From Chloroflexota bacterium (GTDB lineage: Bacteria > Chloroflexota > Limnocylindria > Limnocylindrales > CSP1-4), in assembly GCA_029240655.1 (NCBI GenBank), contig JARDZW010000006.1, forward strand, positions 1 through 37,863: a stretch of DNA of 37,863 bases. Direction: 5' to 3'. The notes beneath the pieces are model-generated. The model worked only from the letters and a program-made list of their open reading frames with translations, was not told where the DNA came from and did not search any database. Both the position numbers and the translations under genes were made by a program. The stretch's first letter is position 1. Each line of letters opens with the position of its first letter. Positions 32,224 to 37,863 of the stretch are shown piece after piece.

Positions 32224-33729
32224 GTGAAGCCATTGGACCAGTACGAGGTCTGGTTCCTCACCGGTAGCCAGGAGCTCTACGGCGAGGCGACGCTCCAGCA
32301 GGTCGCCGCGGATTCGGAACGGATCGCGCGCTCACTCGGGGACGCGGCTGCCGTCCCGGTCCGCATCGTGTACCGGCCCGTCCTGACCTCCGCCACCGCG
32401 ATCGCGGCCGCGATCCAGGAGGCGAACGCGGCGGATACGTGCGTTGGCGTCATCGCCTGGATGCACACGTTCTCACCGGCGCGGATGTGGATCGCCGGCC
32501 TCCGCGCGCTCCAGGTTCCGCTGCTCCACCTGCACACGCAGTTCAATCGCGACCTGCCGTGGGCCGAGATCGACATGGACTTCATGAACCTCCACCAGGC
32601 CGCCCACGGTGACCGCGAGTTCGGGTTCATCGAGACTCGCCTCGGGATCGCCCGAAAGACGGTCGTCGGCCACTGGGAGGATCCACGCATCCCCGCCCGG
32701 ATCGGCGCCTGGGCTCGGGCAGCCTGCGGATGGCACGAGGTGCACCGGCTGCGCGTGGCCCGCTTCGGCGACAACATGCGGCACGTTGCCGACACCGAGG
32801 GCGACAAGGTCGAGGCCCAGATCCGGCTCGGCGTGACCGTCAACGGCTTCCCCTTGAGCCAGCTCACCGATGCGGTGACGGCTGCGCCCGACGACGCGGT
32901 CGACGACATGGTCGCCGCCTACGAATCAGACTACGAGGTCGCACCTGAGCTGCGACCCGATGGCGCCCGGCACGGCGAGCTGCGCGAAGCGGCTCGGATC
33001 GAGGTCGGTCTCCGGTCGCTCCTCACCGCCGGCGGGTTCGGGGCCTTCACCGATACGTTCGAAGACCTCGGGGGCCTCCATCAATTGCCGGGTATCGCCG
33101 TCCAGCGATTGATGGCCGACGGCTACGGGTTCGGTGCCGAGGGCGATTGGAAGAGCGCGGTCCTGGTCCGCCTCTTCAAGGTGATGGCGAGCGGGCTACC
33201 GGGCGGGACGTCGTTCATGGAGGACTACACCTACCACCTCGATCCAGCCGGGCCGCTCGTCCTCGGCGCGCACATGCTGGAGATCTGTCCGAGCCTGGCT
33301 GCCGGCCGGCCGTCGTGCGAGATCCACCCGCTTTCGATCGGCGGACGCTCCGATCCCGTCCGGCTGGTGTTCGACGCCGCCCCAGGTCCCGGGCTGGTCG
33401 CAGGGATGACCGACCTGGGCGATCGCCTCCGGATCGTGGCCAACACGATCGATGTCGTCGAAGTGACCGAGGCATTGCCTCGGCTCCCGGTCGCGCGGGC
33501 CCTGTGGCGTCCGCGACCCGACCTGCCGACCGCCGTCGAGGCATGGCTGACAGCAGGAGGCGCGCACCATACGGTGATGACCCGCGCCTTCGATCCCGAG
33601 CCATTGGTCGACTTTGCCGAGATGGCCGGCATCGAGCTCCTGCTCATCGACGAGACGGTCAACCTGCCGGCGTTCAAGAACGAGATCCGCTGGAACCAGG
33701 CCTACCACCATCTCGCGCGCGGCCTGTGA
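32224..33729 (+). CDS. araA: L-arabinose isomerase
   Basis: Converts L-arabinose to L-ribulose in the cytosol. The 501-aa length matches the E. coli enzyme (500). It opens [20 protein letters not shown], the family hallmark. The manganese and catalytic residues fall at the same positions as in E. coli: Glu306 (GAEGDWKSA), Glu333 (FMEDYTYHL) and His350 ([10 protein letters not shown]). The HHT around 448-450 corresponds to the fourth ligand. The GTG at 32224 has GGAG 6 nt upstream. First sugar-catabolic gene of the araA-araD-adh-araB set, with only 7 bp to araD. Confidence 0.97.
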   Translation: MKPLDQYEVWFLTGSQELYGEATLQQVAADSERIARSLGDAAAVPVRIVYRPVLTSATAIAAAIQEANAADTCVGVIAWMHTFSPARMWIAGLRALQVPLLHLHTQFNRDLPWAEIDMDFMNLHQAAHGDREFGFIETRLGIARKTVVGHWEDPRIPARIGAWARAACGWHEVHRLRVARFGDNMRHVADTEGDKVEAQIRLGVTVNGFPLSQLTDAVTAAPDDAVDDMVAAYESDYEVAPELRPDGARHGELREAARIEVGLRSLLTAGGFGAFTDTFEDLGGLHQLPGIAVQRLMADGYGFGAEGDWKSAVLVRLFKVMASGLPGGTSFMEDYTYHLDPAGPLVLGAHMLEICPSLAAGRPSCEIHPLSIGGRSDPVRLVFDAAPGPGLVAGMTDLGDRLRIVANTIDVVEVTEALPRLPVARALWRPRPDLPTAVEAWLTAGGAHHTVMTRAFDPEPLVDFAEMAGIELLLIDETVNLPAFKNEIRWNQAYHHLARGL

Positions 33730-33736
33730 CGGCGCG

Positions 33737-34450
33737 ATGAGCGGCGACGGGACGCGCGCGTTGCGCGACGCGGTCTGGACCGCGAACCAGGCGATCGTGC
33801 GCACCGGGTTGGTGACCCTGTCGTTCGGCAATGCCAGTGGCGTCGACCGTGACGGGAACCTGATGGTCATCAAGCCGAGCGGCGTCCCGTATCCGGACCT
33901 GCGCCCGGAGGACCTCGTCGCGGTCGATCTCGACACGGGCAACCCGGTCGGCGTCGCGCTCCGGCCATCGTCCGACACGCCGACGCATCTGGCGCTCTAC
34001 CGGGCGTATCCGGAGATCGGGGGGATCGTCCACACGCATTCGCAGGCGGCCACGGCGTGGGCGCAGGCTTGCCGGCCGATCCCGCCGTTCGGGACGACGC
34101 ACGCCGATCATTTCCACGGGGCGGTACCGGTGACGCGCCAGCTCCGTGACGATGAGGTGGCGGACGAATACGAGGCGGATACCGGCGCGGTCATCGTGGA
34201 GGCCCTCACCGCGGCCGGCCTGGAGGCCGTCGAGATGCCGGCAGTCCTGGTCGCCTCGCACGGGCCGTTCACCTGGGGTCAGGACCCGGGCTCAGCCGCC
34301 GACAACGCGGTCGCGCTCGAGGCCATCGCGGCGATGGCCATCGAGACGTTGTTCCTCGACCCCGACTCGAAGCCGATGGCGCCGTATCTGCTCGACCGCC
34401 ACTACCGGCGCAAGCACGGCGCGTCGGCGTACTACGGGCAGCGGCGTTGA
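33737..34450 (+). CDS. araD: L-ribulose-5-phosphate 4-epimerase
   Basis: A 237-aa class II aldolase-fold epimerase making D-xylulose 5-phosphate from L-ribulose 5-phosphate. Phosphate and substrate motifs are SFGNASGVD and KPSGVPY. Zinc ligands are HTH in IVHTHSQAATAWAQ and the later His in SHGPFTWG. The tail LLDRHYRRKHGASAYYGQ is typical of AraD. The start at 33737 follows the araA stop by 7 bp, with no strong ribosome binding site, so coupling to araA is likely. The stop overlaps the start of the dehydrogenase gene (TTGA). Confidence 0.95.
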   Translation: MSGDGTRALRDAVWTANQAIVRTGLVTLSFGNASGVDRDGNLMVIKPSGVPYPDLRPEDLVAVDLDTGNPVGVALRPSSDTPTHLALYRAYPEIGGIVHTHSQAATAWAQACRPIPPFGTTHADHFHGAVPVTRQLRDDEVADEYEADTGAVIVEALTAAGLEAVEMPAVLVASHGPFTWGQDPGSAADNAVALEAIAAMAIETLFLDPDSKPMAPYLLDRHYRRKHGASAYYGQRR

Positions 34451-35511
34451 CGGCCGTAGAGGCGACCCGCACAGCTGAGGTGGCGCGGCTGTACGGGCCG
34501 GGCGACGTCCAGCTCACCCGGGAGGCGGCTCCCAGCTCAGGTCCGGGCGAGGTCCTCCTCGAGGTTACGGCCGTCGGCCTGTGCGGCTCGGACCTGCACT
34601 GGTATCGGCGGGGCGGGATCGGCGACGCGGGCCTGATCCGTCCGCTCGTACTCGGCCATGAGTTCGGTGGCGTGATCCTCGCCGGGCCACGGGCGGGAGA
34701 ACGCGTGGCGGCCGACCCGGCCGACCCGTGCGGCCGGTGCGAACCGTGCCGCCGCGGACGCACCAACATCTGCATCGCGCCACGGTTCGCGGGATTCGGC
34801 ACCACCGATGGTGCCCTCCGCTCCGTCATGCCCTGGCCGAGCCACCTGCTCCATCGGGTGCCGGACGCGATCGCTGACGACGAGGTCGCCCTGCTCGAGC
34901 CACTCGGTGTCGCGCTGCACGCGCTCGATCTGGCACCGATCGCGGTCGGCGCCCGGGCCGGCGTTTACGGCTGCGGACCGCTCGGCCTGCTCCTGGTCCA
35001 GCTCCTGCGGGCGCGCGGCGCATCGGTCATCGTGGCTACCGATCGGCTCGCCCATCGGGTCGCCGCGGCCCGGGCACTCGGAGCGACGCACGGGTTCGTG
35101 GTCAGCGCTGAGCCCGATGACCCCGCCGCGGTCGGCGGGGAGGCTCGTGATGTCCCGGTCGATGTCGCCTTCGAGGTCGCCGGGGACGACGCCGCCATCG
35201 CCGACGCGATCGCGGCCGTCAAACCCGGCGGCCGCGTGGCCCTCGTGGGTATCCCGGACGACGATCGCAGCAGCTTCCCGGCCGCCGCCGCCCGGCGCAA
35301 GGAGCTGTCCTTCCATGTCTGTCGTCGCATGGCCCAAACAGATCTGCCCCGGGCGATCGCAGTGGCCGAGGCCGGCCAGGTCGACCTCTCGGCGCTGATC
35401 ACCCACCGGTTTCCGCTGGGCGACGCCTCCGACGCGTTCGCCATGCTGGCGTCGCGCCACGGCCGCAAGGTCGTGGTGAACCCCGCCTTGCCGGCTTCGG
35501 ACCGGCCGTGA
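34447..35511 (+). CDS. Zinc-dependent polyol/alcohol dehydrogenase (MDR family)
   Basis: A 354-aa medium-chain dehydrogenase. Catalytic zinc ligands are Cys in GLCGSDLHWY and the GHE motif (LVLGHEFGG). The structural zinc loop is CGRCEPCRRGRTNIC. The NAD(P) fold is shown by GVYGCGPLGLLLVQLL. It starts with TTG overlapping the araD stop, and its stop overlaps araB, so it is embedded in the operon. It resembles sorbitol/L-iditol-type dehydrogenases. Converting L-arabinitol or another pentitol to a ketose that the same pathway can use is a reasonable but unproved guess. Confidence 0.88.
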   Translation: MTAVEATRTAEVARLYGPGDVQLTREAAPSSGPGEVLLEVTAVGLCGSDLHWYRRGGIGDAGLIRPLVLGHEFGGVILAGPRAGERVAADPADPCGRCEPCRRGRTNICIAPRFAGFGTTDGALRSVMPWPSHLLHRVPDAIADDEVALLEPLGVALHALDLAPIAVGARAGVYGCGPLGLLLVQLLRARGASVIVATDRLAHRVAAARALGATHGFVVSAEPDDPAAVGGEARDVPVDVAFEVAGDDAAIADAIAAVKPGGRVALVGIPDDDRSSFPAAAARRKELSFHVCRRMAQTDLPRAIAVAEAGQVDLSALITHRFPLGDASDAFAMLASRHGRKVVVNPALPASDRP

Positions 35512-37223
35512 TCGACCGGCCCCGCTACACGATCGGCGTCGACTTCGGCACGGAGTCGGGCCGCGCCGTGCTTGTCGACGTCGCCGACGGACGCGAGGTC
35601 GGGATCGAGGTCGAGCCATACCGCAACGGGGTGATCGATACCCGCCTTCCCGCGCCTGACGGGGACGTCGTCCTCGGTCCGGACTGGGCACTCCAGGACC
35701 CCGACGACTACCTCGAGGTGTTCCGCGGTGCCGTGCGACGCCTGGTCGCAGGCTCCGGCGTCGACCCCGCACAGGTCATCGGGATCGGGATCGATTTCAC
35801 GGCGTGCACGATGCTCCCGACGACGAGCGACGGCACGCCGCTGTGCTTCCTCGACGCGTACCGGCGGGACCCGCATGCGTGGGTCAAGCTCTGGAAACAT
35901 CACGCTGCGCAGCCCGAGGCGGACACCATCAACCGCGTCGCGCGCGAGCTCGATCAACCGTGGCTCCCGCGCTACGGCGGAAAGATCTCGTCGGAGTGGT
36001 TCTTCCCGAAGGCACTCCAGATCATGCGCGAGTCGCCCGACATCTACCGCGCCGCGGACCGGCTCATCGAGGCAGCCGACTGGGTCGTCTGGCAGCTGAC
36101 CGGGCGCGAGACGAGGAACAACTGCACCGCCGGTTACAAGGCCCTCTGGTCAGCCGCCGACGGCTTCCCCGAGTCTCGATTCTTCGAGGCGCTCGAGCCC
36201 GGATTCGGCGCGGTCGTCGACGACAAGCTGTCGCGGGCGATCGTGCCGATCGGTGATCGCGCCGGCGGGCTGACTGAGCGAGCCGCCGGCTGGACCGGCC
36301 TCCTGCCCGGCACGGCCGTCGCCGTCGCCAACGTCGACGCCCATGTCTCCGTCCCAGCTGCGACCGTCACGGCACCCGGCACGCTGGTCGCGATCATGGG
36401 GACCAGCATCTGCCACGTGGTCCTCGCGGAGACGGCGCCGGCGATCGACGGGATGTGCGGCGTCGTCGAAAACGGCGTGATCCCGGGTTCCTTCGGGTAC
36501 GAAGCCGGCCAGGCGGCCGTCGGCGACCTGTTCGCTTGGTTCGTGGACAAAGCCGTTCCGCCGTCGTATCACGATCTTGCGCGAAGCCATAGCGTCAGCG
36601 TCCACGAGGTCCTGGCCGACGAGGCGGCGGCGCTCCGCCCGGGTGAGTCAGGGCTGCTCGCGCTGGATTGGTGGAACGGCAACCGGTCGGTGCTGGTCGA
36701 TGCCGACCTGTCGGGCATGCTCGTCGGGATGACGCTGTCCACGTCCGCACCCGAGATCTATCGCGCCCTGATCGAGTCCACGGCGTTCGGGACCCGAGTG
36801 ATCATCGATGCCTTCGAGGCTGGCGGGGTGGCGGTCGATCAGGTCGTGGCCTGTGGCGGCCTCCCGGAGCGCAACCCGCTGCTGATGCAGGTCTACGCGG
36901 ATGTGACCGGTCGCTCGTGGCGGGTCGCGGCGTCATCGCAGACACCGGCACTCGGCTCAGCGATGTTCGCGGCCGTGGCCGCTGGACCACCGATCGGTGG
37001 CCACGCCACGATCGAGCATGCGGCGCGTGCGATGGCGCACCTGCGCGCGGAGACCTACGAGCCGACCCCGTCGCACCGGCCGGTGTACGACGCCCTGTAC
37101 GCGGAATACGTCCGCCTCCACGACCTGTTCGGTCGAGGGGCCGATCCTGCCCTGAAAACGTTGAAGCGGCTCCGCTTCGAGGCGCTCGACGCGTCAAACG
37201 CCGCCGAGACGGCGGCTCGCTAA
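35508..37223 (+). CDS. araB: L-ribulokinase (FGGY family)
   Basis: Phosphorylates L-ribulose to L-ribulose 5-phosphate. The 571-aa length is close to E. coli AraB (566). It has the FGGY N-terminal IGVDFGTESGRAVLVDVADG, then GIGIDFTACTMLP and DAYRRDPHAWVKLWKHHAA, the AraB-specific region. The C-terminal ATP-binding half has MGTSICHVV and VACGGLPERNPLLMQVYADV. The GTG start overlaps the dehydrogenase stop (GTGA). It completes the arabinose pathway araA-araB-araD and is the last gene of the operon. A weak hairpin GGGCC/GGCCC follows at 37225-37239. Confidence 0.96.
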   Translation: MIDRPRYTIGVDFGTESGRAVLVDVADGREVGIEVEPYRNGVIDTRLPAPDGDVVLGPDWALQDPDDYLEVFRGAVRRLVAGSGVDPAQVIGIGIDFTACTMLPTTSDGTPLCFLDAYRRDPHAWVKLWKHHAAQPEADTINRVARELDQPWLPRYGGKISSEWFFPKALQIMRESPDIYRAADRLIEAADWVVWQLTGRETRNNCTAGYKALWSAADGFPESRFFEALEPGFGAVVDDKLSRAIVPIGDRAGGLTERAAGWTGLLPGTAVAVANVDAHVSVPAATVTAPGTLVAIMGTSICHVVLAETAPAIDGMCGVVENGVIPGSFGYEAGQAAVGDLFAWFVDKAVPPSYHDLARSHSVSVHEVLADEAAALRPGESGLLALDWWNGNRSVLVDADLSGMLVGMTLSTSAPEIYRALIESTAFGTRVIIDAFEAGGVAVDQVVACGGLPERNPLLMQVYADVTGRSWRVAASSQTPALGSAMFAAVAAGPPIGGHATIEHAARAMAHLRAETYEPTPSHRPVYDALYAEYVRLHDLFGRGADPALKTLKRLRFEALDASNAAETAAR

Positions 37224-37565
37224 CGGGCCCGCGTGGCCCCATCGCGCAGGATCACGAGCAAGTCGAGCGCGACCAGCTGATTCTCAGGGTCACCATGCTC
37301 GACGTCATGAGACGGACGTCCTCAACAGGCGACGGGGCGAGGCCTCGGGTGGGAGGCGGCGTAGGTCGTGACAGCCGTCGAGAGCCGCTTGGCGCTCACG
37401 ATGAGCTTGGGATACCGCCAGTTCGGTCCCTCGGACGTGTACAGCCATAGGCGTTCCGACGTGACCGAGAAGGCCGACTGGATCGACGTCACGTGGCGCC
37501 GGACCGAGACGATCTGGTACGTCGAGACCCTGGAATCGCTCGTGTACACCTTGACCTCGCGGGGC
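37224..37565. other. 342-bp region without a confident gene
   Basis: Between araB and the ACT-domain gene. A minus frame (37322-37549, 75 aa) and a plus frame from GTG 37368 are both open with GC-rich third positions, so codon bias does not decide. The minus product has almost no acidic residues, suggesting a shadow. The plus one (with DVTEKADWIDVTWRRTETIW) has realistic composition, but its frame runs on, without a stop, antisense to the ACT gene to the window edge. I leave it unassigned. Confidence 0.4.
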
Positions 37566-37863
37566 TCAGCCCTTGCGTTCGAGGATCGGACGGGCGATGT
37601 CGGGCTTGTCCACGACGAATGCGAACATCGCGCGATCGCCCCAGCGGCCGAGGAAGAGGTGGCCCTGGATGTTCACGCCAGCATCGGCCAGGGCGCGCGA
37701 CAGGCGCGCCATCCCGCCCGGCTTGTCATCCACCTCGGTGACGAGCGATTCGCCCTCGATGTAGGTGTAGCCCTGCTCGTCGAGCACGGCCTTCGTGGCG
37801 TCGTCGTCGGCTGTCGTCATGATCACGTGCCCGGAATCGCCGATGCTCCCGCCACCGATCGCT
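37566..37863 (-). CDS. Two-ACT-domain protein, C-terminal part (5' end beyond window)
   Basis: The last 99 codons of a small-molecule-binding ACT protein. The complete second ACT domain has SLVTEVDDKPGGMARLSRAL and ADAGVNIQGHLFLGR. Upstream of the GTG at 37826 the frame stays open to the window edge. It reads like the end of a first ACT domain (GDSGHVIMTTADDDATKAVL), so the gene most likely starts outside the window and has two tandem ACT domains. Such stand-alone ACT proteins are thought to sense amino acids. Its 3' end faces the araB operon. Confidence 0.8.
   Translation of the reverse strand, partial: AIGGGSIGDSGHVIMTTADDDATKAVLDEQGYTYIEGESLVTEVDDKPGGMARLSRALADAGVNIQGHLFLGRWGDRAMFAFVVDKPDIARPILERKG

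Noticed and set aside
37322-37549. 75-aa minus-strand frame
   Set aside because: Almost no acidic residues, no ribosome binding site and no recognisable motif; probably a shadow, so not listed as a gene.
1-37863. Mobile element, prophage or defence island
   Set aside because: No transposase, integrase, restriction, CRISPR or phage structural protein seen. The RES protein is the only toxin-like gene, and base composition looks even throughout.

Overview
The window is GC-rich, densely coded chromosomal DNA from a bacterium, with roughly 33 protein genes, one tRNA and many 4-bp stop/start overlaps. I infer a soil or sediment Chloroflexota lineage (Limnocylindria-like), or less likely an actinobacterium. 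The basis is very high third-position GC, frequent GTG/TTG starts, several probable leaderless genes (a TANNNT element 6-9 nt before the start codon), and the gene mix: F420/LLM oxidoreductase, DUF6766, NiCoT transporter and ABC-2 clusters. No phage gene, transposase, CRISPR array or integrase was seen.

1-9.9 kb: fabI (fatty-acid synthesis) converges on a Fur-family regulator. That regulator is divergent from a NiCoT-type nickel/cobalt transporter, with a palindrome between them. A minus-strand ABC-2 operon follows (ATPase-permease-ATPase-permease, every junction overlapping by 4 bp). Next come a membrane-anchored GAF-GAF-GGDEF diguanylate cyclase and a PknB-like membrane Ser/Thr kinase. 9.9-14.0 kb: the kinase is divergent from mtnB (methionine salvage) and an adjoining cupin. 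A TetR repressor is divergent from a four-helix membrane protein, with a clear operator between them. A DEAD-box RNA helicase with a repetitive tail and tRNA-Gly(TCC) follow.

14.3-24.2 kb: a CPH-type (CopB-like) metal-exporting P-type ATPase is preceded by a perfect TACT-G6-N-AGTA box, the RcnR/CsoR-type operator pattern. It is followed by a run of small stress-like or unknown genes: a 63-aa basic protein, a 71-aa half-ferritin, a RES-domain protein, an SRPBCC protein and a ferritin-like protein. Then come a GT4 glycosyltransferase with a GH65 enzyme, and three small genes including a DUF6766 membrane protein coupled to a 51-aa membrane peptide.

24.4-37.2 kb: an L-arabinose/arabinoside utilisation island. 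It holds a LacI-type regulator and a minus-strand operon encoding a sugar-binding lipoprotein, two ABC permeases and a GH127 beta-L-arabinofuranosidase. A divergent plus-strand set encodes an LLM-class oxidoreductase, araA, araD, a zinc alcohol dehydrogenase and araB. Together they would release arabinose from glycans, import it (no ABC ATPase is encoded here, so one is presumably borrowed) and convert it to D-xylulose 5-phosphate. A near-identical GTATGC(A/G)TGC motif lies before the LacI gene and in the divergent transporter/LLM intergenic region. The window ends in the 3' part of a two-ACT-domain protein on the minus strand.
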